From: Tamarix chinensis
Lineage: Eukaryota > Streptophyta > Magnoliopsida > Caryophyllales > Tamaricaceae
Direction of reading: 5' to 3'
NCBI GenBank assembly: GCA_030549775.1
Contig: CM060172.1
Location: forward strand, 2,892,123 to 2,956,122
Length of the DNA: 64,000 nucleotides
The notes under the pieces were generated by a model, which did no database searches, was not told the origin of the DNA, and was given only the letters and a program-made list of their open reading frames with translations. Below are positions 10,043 through 22,674 of this stretch, piece after piece; positions within the stretch are counted from its first letter, which is position 1; every line of letters starts with the position of its first letter. Both the position numbers and the translations under genes were made by a program.

Positions 10043-12950
10043 TTTAATATCCCATCCTAAAATCCTTCCAAATGTGCTTAAAATTATGTTGATAAAAAAT
10101 AAATTAGTTTTGGTTATGAAAAGGGCTTGAACGTCTAATAAAAATTTGAATTTCAGGTATAGTAGTATGCTGGTTTGTCTAAAAAATCAACTAGTACGCT
10201 CAAAGATTGATAATTTTATTCTTGACAAACCAATCAACTAGTTTACTCAAACTAATCATCTAGTTATCTTGTAATTTCATATCCTTTTCTAATTTTGATT
10301 CAAATTTCTTTCTAACATTTATCAAAACTTCTAATTAGAATACATTTTTGCTAATAAGCATGGTTTGGTGCTTTGGGATTATTTTTACATTATTTAGATT
10401 ATTTTATGATTATATTTAATTAAATTTCCTTAAAAATTAATTTATGAGGCATATCTCACCTTCTCTTTTCTCCTCATTTTTCTCTCTCTCTTCTAGCAGC
10501 TAAGCTGTATGTTTCACTTCTTTTTCATCTTTCTCTAACTTACAAACTTTTTTCCATGTCCCTTCCTAACTACACTCAACCTCCATCATAACATCCTATC
10601 TTCCCTTACCCTTTGATTACCCAAACTCAATCATACTAGTCTTTTCTCTCTCCCTCCTATAGATTTTAACCAACCCTAATTTCTTACCAGTTGTTCTTGC
10701 TCTCTTCTTCCATTCCTATAGTGAAAATCACTAAGTATTCCCCATCATTCTCTCTTTTCCCTTCTACTAAGAAAAAATAGACTTGATATTATTTTCTTCC
10801 CTTCCTTAGTTGAATTATTGTCCCTTATTTCTTCTTCTAATCATAATTTCATTTTTTCCCTTATTTATCTTAAGCAAGGGACGATCAAGGTTTGAGAATG
10901 AATGAATTTTTTTAGCTTAATTTTCCTTGGAATTTTGCTTCTAATAAAATGTTGAGTTGTGTTTTCTTCTTATTCTTCTTCTTCTTCTTCTTCTAATTTT
11001 CTTTTAATAGAGTTTTCAAAAATAATTTTTATGGTTTTGACTTTTGAATCTTTGAGGAATTGAGGTCCTTCTAGATAGCCATAGCCATAAAGTAGAAGTT
11101 TTGTGCTAGAAGAATTACTTCAAGTTAAGGCATTATTATCTTTAATATGAATGTGATTTTGTCGCTTATTGAGGTTCCATGTCCTTAGTGTCTTTTATGT
11201 GAAGCATGCGCTAATTATATTTAATAATTCAAGCATGTGGTAAAATTTTTTTATGAAATTAAGCATTGTTTGTTTCTCTTATTTTATACATGATTTGATA
11301 GTATGAGTATAATTTTATTTATATTCCAAAATGACCATGTATACATGTGATTATATGTGTGCAACATATCTCTTCATGTGCCTAATGGCATAGTAGTATG
11401 CTAGGATTAATATGGTAAAGTTAGGTTAATTTTGATGTGGTTATCACAATTTTGGGTGTTTTTTTACCCAAACCAATAGATCGATTTATTGAACCTATCG
11501 ACTGGTTGTGTCAATAGTCATATGGTTTGCAAGTTTTTGTCAGCTAGTTGTGAGATCAGTTAATTAGTTTGATGAACTAGTCATCTAGTTTCTATGAATA
11601 GTCAATCAATTTGCTAAACTTATCGACAAGTAACCCTATGGCCAAAGTGATGTGGTCTCTTCTTAGATGCAAGAACCAGTTAGACCAAACTAATTGACTA
11701 GTTTCCTATAAATAGTCAATTGGTCAGACTAACTAGTTGACTAGTCCGCTAGTGTTATTTTTTGCTCAGGTCTAGTACATTCAAAATAATCAAATAGTAT
11801 TAGGTACCAATTGAGTGGTCTATCTATATGCCGCTTAGTTCATTTGTTAATTTTTGTTCTTCCTTTATAGCATTTATGTTAATAACTCTATGTAATTACA
11901 ACATTTAAAGTATAATTTCAACCATAATTACCCAAGAATTAATAAAAATCATAATGATAATATTTGGGATTTGAATTAGTTAAGTTTGTGTCATCTCTAA
12001 ACACCCAAGTGGTGACTTTTACGTCTTGTGATGTGTTTGGTGTTATCACTTACAAATATCTAATTAGTTATTTTTGGAATTAATATTTGATTTGTGATAT
12101 CACTTGATAATTATTAATAATGGAATAAGATTTTTTTTTAATCTTTTTCTCTAACTCTCATGGTTGTTGACTGGGATTTTGTGAGGGTCACTCTATGGTT
12201 TATATTTTCCCAAAGTACCTATTCCCTTATCTACATGGTTGTGATCAATAAGGGGATATGCACATATCTTTGAGGTATAGGATTATACTATAATAGGTCA
12301 ACATAGCATCGTTGTCCAGTTCAGATGGGTCAAGCATCCTAGTACAAGCCCGCTAGCACTTTATATTGTCTATTACTTAGGTGGATTTGGTATCCTAACA
12401 TTTTTAGCCCTTGTGAAGTAGGTATTCAAAGTGTGGTGGGTGAGGTATCCCAGTATAAGCCCCCTTGATGTACTTTAACCCTATGTAGTGGGTGTGGTAT
12501 CCCAATTTTTGTTAGCCCTCATAGAAGGTGCACTTGATGTGTAGTGGATGTGGTATCCCTAGAGAAAATCCCCCCTTGAATTCTATATATACTTACCATG
12601 TGTGGTAGGTTTGGTATCCCATTATATTTATTTACTACCATGACTTTTTTTCATGGTGGATAACTAGGTGTGGTCGAACAAACTATCTTAATAACTAAAA
12701 ATTATGTGATTGCTAAAATAAGAATTATAATATGGTTTACATTGTATGGATTGGGATGCCATTACTATACTAATATTCTTCCATGATTTCCATGCAAGCA
12801 TGACTTTTTATATTACTACATGGTCTTAAGTGTTAATTTATATTGGAATTTTCATCACCATGCTACTATGTAACTTTATTGTGTTTCATGAACCTTACCA
12901 TGTTTTAAGAAGTTTGTTATACCAGTACTTCATCATACTGATACCATGTT
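10043..12950 (+). repeat. 5' LTR of the chromovirus
   Basis: Starts near TTTAATATCCCATCCTAAAA (ancestral TGTAATATCCC) and aligns along its length with 21,766-25,205. Shared landmarks include AAAATTATGTTGATA near the start, a CTT tract (10,967-10,995), a run of CTAGT/ACTGGTT-type short inverted motifs (11,470-11,770), and a GGTATCCC repeat block (12,325-12,620). The right end is set only approximately, where similarity to the 3' LTR fades. Confidence 0.75.
12325..12620 (+). repeat. Six ~50-60-bp GTGGGTGTGGTATCCC units inside the LTR
   Basis: A unit consisting of GTGG-rich sequence, GGTATCCCA and then AAGCCCCC or TTAGCCCT recurs about six times (near 12,331, 12,383, 12,439, 12,490, 12,548 and 12,608). 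The counterpart block in the 3' LTR lies at about 23,855-24,150, so the array predates the divergence of the two LTRs. Confidence 0.65.
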
Positions 12951-13101
12951 TTAAGAATATCTTACAAGCCTCATATATTCATCAATCGAGGATGGTACCT
13001 TGCTAAGGAGGTAGTTGAGTCAGCTAATTATGAGGTGTATTATATGTCAATGGTGGGGTAAGAACCACCAACATAAAGAATATGCTAAATCATTGATTCA
13101 A

Positions 13102-13146
13102 TGTCAAGGTTGTGGTCGGATGGGGCACCATTGGTTTGAGTGTCAT
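13102..13146 (+). pseudogene. Chromovirus gag CCHC zinc knuckle
   Basis: Reads CQGCGRMGHHWFECH, an intact C-x2-C-x4-H-x4-C nucleic-acid-binding knuckle from the gag C-terminus. The gag frame around it (about 12,970-13,390) is broken by stops, so no protein is expected. Confidence 0.8.
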
Positions 13147-13402
13147 ACCATCAGGGTAGTGTCCTACAAGGGCAATCATGTGCATAGGGTATGATGGCAT
13201 ATATTCCACTAGTTTAGAGACCTCGGTCAACAATTAGTGGAGCTAGTAGGACTACTCCATAGTAGAGGATTTAGAGGCCTCATAATTTTTAGTAAGGTAA
13301 GGTTTAAGTAGTGTCGTAGGACCACCTCCAGGAAATAACCTGAATGTGATGAGTTAATCAGAGGCTAACAGACAGGTAGATGTCATCAGGGGTAAGTTCA
13401 CG

Positions 13403-13627
13403 GTGTCTCCCCCTCCTTCTTACATGTTATTTAACTTGGGTGCTTCACACTCTTTTCTGTCTATTACTTTCATAGCTAAGACATGTATGATTCCTTCTAA
13501 TAGGATAAAGACTTCTATTATTCTATTATCTGGGGATAGAATTCCATATACTAGGATATGTAGAGATGTGGCCTTAGTCATTAGCAATCAAGCTTCTGGT
13601 AGACTTCATAGATCTTGCACTTCGTGA
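13403..13627 (+). pseudogene. Chromovirus aspartic protease fragment
   Basis: A 74-codon frame contains MLFNLGASHSFLS, matching the VLFDSGASHSFIS catalytic loop of gypsy retropepsins. The catalytic Asp-Ser is replaced by Asn-Leu, so even this piece would be inactive. The protease would normally cut the gag-pol polyprotein. It sits between the zinc knuckle and the RT region, as expected. Confidence 0.78.
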
Positions 13628-13639
13628 CTTTAAATTAAT

Positions 13640-14952
13640 CCTTAGTATGGATATGCTCTCAAGATATTGAGATATTATCAATTGCATATAAAAGCGTGTG
13701 GTTCTTAAAGGACTAAAAGGTACTAAGGTATTTGACAAGAGATGCAAGTCTAGGCCCTCGATAAGAATGGTGTCTACTATTGTGCTTAGTAAATTACTCC
13801 TGAAAGGGTACCCACTTTACTTATGTATTGTATAGGATCTAGGAGTTGGGGAGTCATTGATAAAGGGTATCTTTGTGGTATAAGATGTCCCAAACATTAT
13901 TCCTAATGAGATCCCAAGTATGCCCCTAATGCATAAGATAAACTTCACGATAGACCTTCTACTAAGGACATAGCTTGCATAGAAAGTGTCCTATCGCCAA
14001 GCACTGACTAAGATGGTAGAGTTGTGTACTTAGAAGGAGGAGTTATTAGAGAAGGGATACATGTGACCAAGTGTATCATCTTATGGAGAACCAGTCCTTT
14101 TTGTGGGGAAAAAGGATGGCGGGTTGAGACTCCGCATCAATTACAAAGGACTAAACTCTTTTACCTTAGATAGATGACTTTTTTGATCAACTACATGGGG
14201 GAACAATGTTATGATAATAGATCTCAGATCAAGCTAACATCATCTGAGGATTTCTAATAAGGACATATCAAAGACAGCTTTCAAGATAATGTATTGCCAT
14301 TATGATTTCACCATAATGTCTTTCAAACTCTTGAATACACCAACGGCTTCTATGGATGTCATGAAATACATCTTCTAGCAAAAACTTCATTAGTTCTTTG
14401 TCTTCTTCATTAAAGATATCTTCATTTAATCTAGGTGTCATGAGAAACATGAACAGCACCTCATGTAGGATTTGGAAATGTTGAGAACCCATCATTTGTA
14501 CGCCAAGCTCTTAAAGTGTGAGTTTTTGTTGGACATGGTAACTTTGCTTGCTCGTATCATCTTAAAGGAAGGCGTGTTGGTGGGTCCTTTGAAGATTTGA
14601 GCCATATCAGAGCAGTCAGCACCAACTAACATTAGGGAGATACACAATTTTTAAGGACTGACAAGATACTACAAACATTTTGTCAAGGATTTCTCATTTG
14701 TTGAATACCTTATTGAAGAAGACGTTGTGCTTTCATTAGCATGAGAATTGTGCCAAGGATTTTGAGGAGCTCAAGAAGTGGTTGAATTTAGCTCTATTTC
14801 TTAATTTTCCATTAGATACAGAGGATTTTGAGGTGTATAGTGATGCATCTAAGTTTAGTTTTGGGTGTGTGTTGATGCAGCACGGGAGGGTAGTGGCATA
14901 TCCCTCTTAGATGTTGAAGGAGCATGAGTAGAAGTATTCCACTCAAGACAGT
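13640..14952 (+). pseudogene. Chromovirus reverse transcriptase and RNase H N-terminal part
   Basis: Broken frames recover the RT landmarks in order: the lead-in block (NEIPSMP..HKINFTIDL), [62 protein letters not shown] and ASMDVM. The RNase H follows at about 14,817-14,900 with DTEDFEVYSDASKFSFGCVL, which retains the first catalytic Asp. The frame then meets the insertion at 14,953. An open frame antisense to the RT at 14,268-14,495 is a shadow. Confidence 0.82.
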
Positions 14953-15329
14953 TGTAACACCCCAAAATTTACTATTTTTTTAAATGGAAGAAATTAAATT
15001 AAAACCCGTGAATTCTGGGGATGTTACCACCACACTTAGTACCAGATCGGTTCACTCCAACCATTCCAGTACCAAGTGCTAAGGCTTAAAATATTATCTT
15101 CAAACTTAAACGTACTGAGTAAGGTAACAGATGCACTAAGACCAATACATTAAATCACATCAACCATGCAGAAGAATAAAAGATCATAATCACAATAACA
15201 TAATATCGTATAAACATTATGGGAGATTCATAAGGCCTAATTATAGTCTGGATTGATTATTTAATTAATCTCTTATCAAAAATCGATTCACACCAAGCTT
15301 TTTATCAAATCCATGCGAGTACAGGAACC

Positions 15330-15690
15330 TCCCACTACTTTAGCCGATGATTTGGTCACTTGCAGGAAATCATGTCCTCACCACTATTATTCGTTGGTGG
15401 ATCGGTCACTTATAGGGTAAAACCTTAACCACTATTCCTTACAGATGAATAGGTTCGGTTCCTACTCGTATAGTATTTCATTGTAAGTAAGTAGTATCTT
15501 TTAAGTGCATTAGTAAAACTCTAGTTTGTGTTTATTGAGATCGGGATCCTCCACTATTGTAGCCGGTGAGCCGGTCACTTGCGGGACATCATGTCCTCAC
15601 CACTATTATTTGTCGATGGATCGGTCACTTATAAGGTAAAAACCCTAACCACTATTCCTAACCGGTGGATCAGCTAGACCCGACTAAATA
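15330..15690 (-). repeat. CCAC...GTGG cassette in copy A (two blocks of three)
   Basis: Units such as CCACTATTATTCGTTGGTGG followed by ATCGGTCAC recur six times, as two blocks of three (about 15,330-15,450 and 15,570-15,690). Each block shows a related order of units and spacers. The same cassette occurs in copies B and E. Confidence 0.75.
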
Positions 15691-16029
15691 ATATTTCGCT
15701 TTAAATGATTAATGTCTTAAGTATCTTATTCAAAAGCTTTTACCCTAGACATGCATGAATCACTCCCTTTACACTTATCCTCTAACTGATCTGTATCATA
15801 TCATAAGAACCCTGCACCTTCTAACTTGCCCAACAACCTTTCCTCTATACTCAAACTCACACTAGAACTCCAACACTAAAATATGTGGGTCAAGGCCCAC
15901 TACTTCACACCTTTAACTCTTCTATTAACTTACTTACATCCCAAGTCAACTTTTCATACGTAAACTTTACTCCCATGCATACGCTAACCTCCCCATAAAA
16001 ACCTTTGAACTTTTTTGTGCAACCCTAAA

Positions 16030-16560
16030 ATCCCACGTGAAACCCTAAATCTAACCATGAAAACCCTAGATTCTTCCATATAAAATCCTAGATTCCTCCA
16101 TGCAAAACCCAAGATTCCTTTATATAAAACCCTATATTCCTCCATATAAAACCCTAGATTCTTCCATACAAAACCTAAAATTCATTCACACCAAACCATA
16201 GATTCAATATATACAAAACCCTAGATTAGATTCTTCCATGTAACACCATAGAATCTACCATACAAAACCCTGAGTCCATCCATACCAAACCCTAGTTTAG
16301 ATTCTCCCATGCAACACCATAGATTATATTCTCCCATACAAAACCATGGATTCAATTCTCCCATGCAACATCATATATAGATTAAATTCTCCCATACAAA
16401 ACTATAGATTAGATTCTCCCATATTACACCATAAATTAGATTCTCCATACAAAACCATAAATTAGATTCTCTCATATAATACCATAGATTAGATTCTCCC
16501 ATGCAAAACCATAGATTAGATTCTTCCACATGAAATTCTAAATTCCCCATTTATTCTTCC
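16030..16560 (-). repeat. Minisatellite, ~20-27 bp units, in copy A
   Basis: Roughly twenty diverged units built on CCATACAAAACCCTAGATTC. The counterpart in copy B, in the opposite orientation, is at about 56,790-57,210 (AGAATCTAATCTATGG and TTTTGTATGG motifs). Confidence 0.8.
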
Positions 16561-17179
16561 ACTCATGGATTATTAAAATACTTAGGTCAACTCATATCCC
16601 TTAGTCAACTTATTCCCCTTTTGTCAACTTACTCCCCTTGGTCAACCTCTTTCCCTTTTGGTCAACTTCTTTTCTCATTCTCCTTTTTCATCCTTTCACC
16701 TACACTAACCACATTAATACCCTCACATGCATGTCTTATAGGGTCACAACACATAACATCATATACCACAATATTTCATCACATACACATAGTACACATA
16801 CCATATAATAACATAGAAACATACTTCAACTCCACGCCATACACATACAAAATAATTATAACGATGAACATAGAATACATAGCATACGAAGCATATAATG
16901 CACATAAACACACATAAAGCCTTAGTAACACCCTTACCTAAAACGAAACCAGTCTTGGAGCACGCTCCTACACCTCCTTAAGGCTTTGATTGGTCTCACT
17001 TATATGAGGGAAAAGCTAGAATTAGATTTCCTCCTACCAAAAATACTATTATTTACTAATTTATTCTAAGACTAGGTTTTTGATAAAATAATAACATATT
17101 GATAAAAATAACATTAACTAGTTACTAACTCTACTAAAGATATAAGAAATAATAGTAATATTATAAAAGTTGGTAATAT

Positions 17180-18044
17180 AAGGTTGAATAATTTATCCTA
17201 ATAATAATAATAATACTAAAATAATAATAGTAATGATACTAATAATACCAATGTTAATATTAATAAGAATAATAATAATAGTAACAATAATAAAAAGTCC
17301 ATTACTCAAAAACAAAGTGAAATAAGGGCTTCAGCCCCTTTACCAAAATAATAATAATAATAATAATAATAATACAAATAATAATAATAGAAATAGGAAT
17401 AGAATTAATGATAAAAACCATAATAATATTGAAAAATAATAATCGTAGCGGTAATAATAATAATGAAAATACTAATAATATTATTCAAAACGGATGGTGA
17501 GATAAGGGCTTCAACCCTTCACCAAAATAAACCTAATAATATCATTAGGACATTATTAATAAAAATAGTAATAATAATAGTAATGAAATAATAATAGAAA
17601 TTAAAATATAATAATAATAACAACAAAACAACACTACTAATAAGAATAAAAAATGTTAATGATAAAATTATTAATAATATTAATAATAATAAAAAGACTT
17701 TATATTTATAATACTACTACTAAAATTCAAAATGGGCACAATAGGGTTTCATCCCTATATAGAATAATAATAATAATAACAACAACAACAACAACAACAA
17801 TAGTAATAGTAATAGTAATAATAATAATAATATTAATATTAATATTAATATTAATATTAATATTAATATTAATAATCAAATAACAATAATAATATAAATA
17901 ATAGCAACACTAATAGTAAAATAGTTATAATAATAATAATGAAATAATAATAATAATTTCAAAATAGTAATAGTAATAATATTAATAATAATAATAATAA
18001 TAACATTAATATATAAAATAAAAAATCATAATAATACTAATAAT

Positions 18045-18086
<42 letters not shown>

Positions 18087-18148
18087 CAACTCAACCAAAT
18101 AGGGCCAGCCTTAATAAGAAATATTAATATTAATATTAATATTAATAC

Positions 18149-18192
<44 letters not shown>

Positions 18193-18195
18193 CAA
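17180..18195. repeat. AAT/TAA microsatellite with embedded hairpin islands (copy A)
   Basis: About 1 kb of AAT, TAA and ATATTA simple repeats interrupted by short islands with dyad symmetry. These include AAGGGCTTCAGCCCCTT (17,324), AAGGGCTTCAACCCTT (17,504), ATAGGGTTTCATCCCTAT (17,741) and a weaker one near 18,101. The first three share a preceding CAAAA-type lead-in. The open frame at 17,653-17,883 (Ile/Thr runs) is an artefact of this repeat. Confidence 0.8.
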
Positions 18196-18883
18196 TTAAT
18201 AGGCTAAAATTGAAATAAGTTAAAATAAAATCAATTAAATATGGGAAAAGGGTTGAGAGGGTTTAAGGTTCAACCTTAGGTTGGTGGTGACAAGCGGCCC
18301 TATCACCGACGGTGGTGCACTATGGTGGCGGCAGTGGTCGGAAAAAGAGAAGAAAATGGAAAAAGTTAAATATTGGGAAAAGGAGAGGTAGAATGGAGGT
18401 GGGAGTTAGGGTGGTTAGGGTTGCCTAAAAGGAGAGGAACATAATAGAGGTGTCGGTGCAACCAAAGGTGGCGGCGCACGGCATCGGTGGTGGTGGTTGA
18501 ATGGGGAAGAAAAAGAGAAAGAGAGGAGGAGAGGGAGGAAGAGAAAAAATAAAGGTAGAGGATGGTCTGTAGGGGTTTTTTGGAAGGTGAAAGGGGCAGT
18601 GGAAGTAGCAGAAGTGGTGGCGAATGGTGGTGCAAAGGGTGGCAGAGGCAGATAATAGGTTGATTGAGAAGAGAACTTTGCACGGCCGGGGTAGCTCGTG
18701 CAAGAATAATCGAGGGAGATGGGAGGTTTAGTTGGGTAGGGGACGATGTAGGGGAGGATTAGATGGGCAGAGTGGGTGGCGTGGTTGGCCGACAATGGAG
18801 GAATGGCAATCTAAAGGGAAGGCGGCACACAAGTGGAGTTCTCTAGGTAGGAGATCAAAAACTCGAGCCTTGATGATTATGGG

Positions 18884-18894
18884 GGGTATTTATA
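18884..18894 (-). promoter_or_regulatory. TATA box of copy A LTR
   Basis: TATAAATACCC on the minus strand, about 920 bp from the element's own 5' end (19,812). The same sequence lies at a similar distance in copies B, C and D, so it is probably the LTR (U3) promoter. Confidence 0.65.
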
Positions 18895-19812
18895 AATCTT
18901 AGATGAGAGGTTAGGGTTCTGTAGGTCAACGTGGGAATAGGGAAGGTAGGGTTAGGGTCACCAGCGGTGATGGTTGGCCGATGGAAATAAAAATAGGGCG
19001 AGGGTATGTGCAAGAAAAGGAGAGACTATGCGAGAAGAGGGAGTTACAGGTGGTCGATGGGAGGAAGAGGAAAAAGAAAGAAAGAAGAAAGGGGCTGCAT
19101 GGATTGGCGGTCTAGGGAAAAAGGAGGGGAGAACCGACCGGCGATGTCGGTTAAAATTTTTTAAAGAAAACAACGCATTTCGATAGAAAAAAAAAAGAAA
19201 AGTGTAGCACGGCATTTTGGGCCACCGAAGGAAGAAAGAAAAGAAGAAAGGAACGGGCTACGGAATGCAGGCCCAATCGGAAAAAGAAGAAAAGAAAAGG
19301 AAAAGGGAAGAAAAGAAAGAAAAGAAAGAAAAAGGAAGAAAGAGGAAGAAGGAAAAAGGAAAAAGGGAAAAAGGAAAAGAGAAAAATGGGTAGGTTGGGT
19401 ATTTAAATTAATTAAGATATTTGGGATACTTAAAAATAATAATATTTAAATAAAATAATATTTAAATCTCCTTTTTAAGCTAATTTAGGGTTTTTGAAAG
19501 ATTTTTCATAAATTCCATTTTAATTAGCAAAATCACTCTAATTTTCTCCAATTAAAACATTTATAAAATAATATTAATTTTCCCTATGTTATCCTTCTCA
19601 TTTAAATAGAATAATTTATTTAATTAATTTTTAAAATAAAATCCTTAATTAGCTAAAATAGAAAAAAATTTCTAATAAAAATATTTATTATTTTCTTCTT
19701 GAATAGCCCTAATTAATTTCCTTTTATTTTAATAAAAAATAATTTATTTAATTAATTTTAAATAAATCCTTAATTAGCTATAATTCTTAAAATTAGGTTT
19801 TGGGATATTTCA

Positions 19813-21140
19813 ACAATGAGCATCTGAGGTGGTATTCACACTAAAGATATGGAGACATTACTTGTATAGAGTATAGTGTAAGTTATACATAGACCATAAG
19901 AGTCTCAAGTACATATTCATTCAGTGTGAGCTAAACATGAGGTAGAGAAGATGGATAGAGTTTGTTAACGACTGTGATTTGGAGTTAACCTTCCACGAGG
20001 GTAAGGTCAATGTTATAACAAATGTTCTTAGTCTAAAGTATTCATACTCCTTGGGTTAGCTAGTAGTTTTAGACTTGATTTGGTAAGCTCTTTAGGACTT
20101 GGGCATGGATATCATTAGGTTCAAGGATCTTGAGACAAGGATGAATGTTCTCTCGATTGCACTGACTATCTTGAGCAAGATTTAAGTTAGTCAGGAAGGA
20201 GATGTCAAGCTAGAATGGAAGGTTATATCGTAGGGTGGAGTAGTAGGGTTTTAGGTTTTAGAAGATGGTAGATTTCATTTATAAGGAAGATGGCATGTTT
20301 CATAGATCTATGGGAAGCTTAAGAGGAATATTTTAGAGGAGGTTCATCATGTCCCTTATTTTATCCATCCTAGAGGGGATAAGTTATACAAGGACTTGAA
20401 GTAGATCTCTTGGTGGCCTAGTATGAAGTGGGAGGTTGTAGATTTTATAGCCAGGTGCTTAATGTGTCAGAAGGTCTAGGTCAAACATACGCATCCGATA
20501 GGGTTTGTTCAGCTATTAGAGGTTCCCAAGTAGAAATAGGATAGTGTGTTGATGGACCTCGTGGTTGGATTACCAAACACCTATAGTGGTTCGGATTTTA
20601 TTGGGGTAGTAGTGGACCAGTTGACTAAGTTAGCGGTATTCATATTGATGAAGTCAAGCTGAAGTATGGAGCAAATAGTCAGTGCTTATAAGAAGCATGT
20701 GGTGTAGTACCATAGGGTATCCAAAGACATTAAGTTAAAAAAGATTCCAAATTATTATCACACTTCTAAAATAATTTGTAAGGAACTTTTGTGACACAAC
20801 TGAAGATGAGTAATGCTTTCCATCCGGCTATAGACACTCAAACTGAGCCCATTATTTAGACACTAGAGGATATGCTTTAGGCATGTGTACTCAAGTTTAA
20901 GTGGAGTTAGGATGATCATATAAACTTGGTAGAATTATCTTATGACAACAATCCTCATGTGAGAATAGGGATGGCACCTTTCGAGTTACTCTATAGATGG
21001 AAGTGTTATAGTCCCTTGTGTTGGAGCTACTCAAGAAAGGAAGTTATGTTGAGATGAAAGATTGTGGATGAAAATACCAGGTAAATTAGGTTGATTCAAG
21101 ATCAGGTGAAGGCTTCTGAGGAAAGATAGAAGAGTTATGT
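19813..21140 (+). pseudogene. Chromovirus RNase H end and integrase, resumed after insertion A
   Basis: The frame resumes with EVVFTLKIWRHYLYRV*CKLY, then IDHKSLKYIF and LTFHEGKVNVITNVLS (RNase H end). The integrase follows: VHHVPYFIHPRGDKLYKDLK, then WWPSMKWEV..FIARCLMCQKV (the HHCC zinc-binding region) and MDLVVGLPNTYSGSDFIGVV (first catalytic Asp block). Two Trp codons in the WKWD stretch are TAG (20,531-20,533 and 20,537-20,539). The frame is broken throughout and cannot make enzyme. Confidence 0.82.
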
Positions 21141-21171
21141 AGATCTATGGAGGAGGGCAGATGGGTTTGAA

Positions 21172-21591
21172 GTGGGTGCCCACATTCTTTTGAAGGTTTT
21201 GCCCAACAAGGGAGTGAAGCATTTTGGTTCAAAAGGAAAACTTATCTTAAGGTATATTGGGTCGTATAAGATTTTAGATTGGGTTTGGGAGGTTTCTTAC
21301 CATCTTACCTTACCTGTTGAATTTCTAAGCATGCATAATGTTTTCCACATATCTTGATTGAGGAGGTATGTGGCAAATCTATCGCACATCGGCCAGCTAG
21401 AGATGATTGAGCTCTATGAGATGTTGTTTTATGAGGAGAGACCATTGAGGATCTTGGATGCCAAGACTCAGGTGATGCATTCCAAGGTCGTTCCTCTAGT
21501 GAAGATCTTGTGGTCATGCCATGGAGTAGAGGAGGCCACTCAAGGGGCCAAGGGGGAGGTCAAGGTGAAGTATCTAGAGTTGTTCATATAA
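21172..21591 (+). pseudogene. Chromovirus integrase C-terminus and chromodomain
   Basis: The plus strand reads VLPNKGVKHFGSKGKLILRY, GSYKILDWVWEVSYHLTLP and MHNVFHIS. After one stop it continues LRRYVANLSH... and RPLRILDAKTQVMHSKVVPL, VKILWSCHGVEEATQG. This is the integrase C-terminal module followed by the chromodomain of Tekay-type chromoviruses, which in active elements tethers integration to histone-marked chromatin. The Trp expected in EEATWE reads as Gln. The minus-strand frame at 21,305-21,517 is a shadow. Confidence 0.85.
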
Positions 21592-22674
21592 GTGGATTGT
21601 ACGGGTAACATCATCTCCTTTAAGGAGGTAGTACCCTTCTCTCATATACTAACTCTTATTCATTATTTTATTTTTGTTGATGGCTTAGAGTTTTCACATG
21701 TTTTGAGGTTACAGCAATACATTTCTTTTGTGGACTTCAGGGATAAAGTCTCTTTTACAAAGTAGTGTTATAATATTATGTTCTAAAATGATTCAAAATG
21801 TGTTTAAAATTATGTTGATACAAAATAAATTATTTTTGGTATTGAAAAGGTCTTGAAAGTTTCATATGTACCGATTAATAAATTTACCTATCCAATTGAC
21901 TAGTACACTTAGAGATTGATAATTTTATTTTCAACTAACCATTCGACTGGTTTTATCAAAATGATCGATTGGTTATCTTATGATTTCATATAATTTTCTA
22001 ATTTTGATTCAAATTTGTTTCTAATATTTATGAAAACTTCTAATTAGAATCTATTTGTGATAATGAGCATATTTTGGTGCTTTAGGATTATTTTTACATT
22101 ATTTAGATTATTCAATGATTTTATTAAATTAAATTTACACAAAAAGCATTTTTTAGGCATATCTTACCTCTTCTCTTCTCCGTCACTTTCCTCTTTCTTT
22201 TCTGGAAGCTAAATTTTGTGTTTTAAATATTGCACATCCTTCCTTAACTTAACAACTTTATGCCACGTCTCTTCCTAACTACAATCAACCTCCATCACAC
22301 CATCATGTCTACCCTTACCCCTTGGATACCTACAATCAACCATACCAGCCTTATCTCTCTCCCTCCTATGGATTTTGACCAGCCCTCCCTTCTATACCCT
22401 CTATTCCTAAATCATTTTCCAATCTCACATATTGATATTTCTCTCTTCTTTCACTCCCTTAGTGAAAATTGTCAAGTGTTGAGTAATCCCCCTTCTTCTC
22501 CCTTTTTCCCCTCTATTAAGAAAAAACAGAGAGTCACTCTTGTTTTCTTCCTTCCTTGGGTCGAAATTCTGTCCCTTATTTCTTATTCTAATATTAGCTT
22601 TAGTTCTCTCATATTTATCTTAAGAAAGGAAAGATTAAGATTTGGGAAAGTTTGAAGATATTATATTTATTCTT

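Larger units (their letters stand above)
14953..19812 (-). mobile_element. Copy A: giant solo-LTR-like insertion, 4.86 kb, LTR sense on minus strand
   Basis: Begins TGTAACACCCC and ends GGGATATTTCA, so it has TG...CA ends, and a near-perfect 5-bp duplication flanks it. No gag or pol is present and no direct repeat joins its two ends. The simplest reading is a solo LTR left by LTR-LTR recombination of an element with unusually long LTRs; a non-autonomous element is the alternative. In its own sense it has an AT-rich start (19,812 to about 19,400), a pyrimidine-rich leader, a TATA box, ATT microsatellites with hairpin islands, a 20-25-bp minisatellite, and the six-motif CCAC...GTGG cassette. 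It is homologous to copies B, C, D and E. Confidence 0.8.
14948..19817. repeat. 5-bp target-site duplication of insertion A (acagt / acaat)
   Basis: ACAGT at 14,948-14,952 and ACAAT at 19,813-19,817 flank insertion A, with one mismatch. Removing A and one copy rejoins the chromovirus RNase H, which continues with EVVFTLKIWRHYLY. This supports a single insertion event into the older element. Confidence 0.8.

Noticed and set aside
15330..15690. CCAC...GTGG repeats considered as a CRISPR-like array
   Set aside because: Units and spacers are both conserved between copies, the spacers are not unique, and the context is a plant LTR.
17653..17883. 76-codon Ile/Thr-rich frame
   Set aside because: Translation of AAT/AAC microsatellites in LTR copy A.
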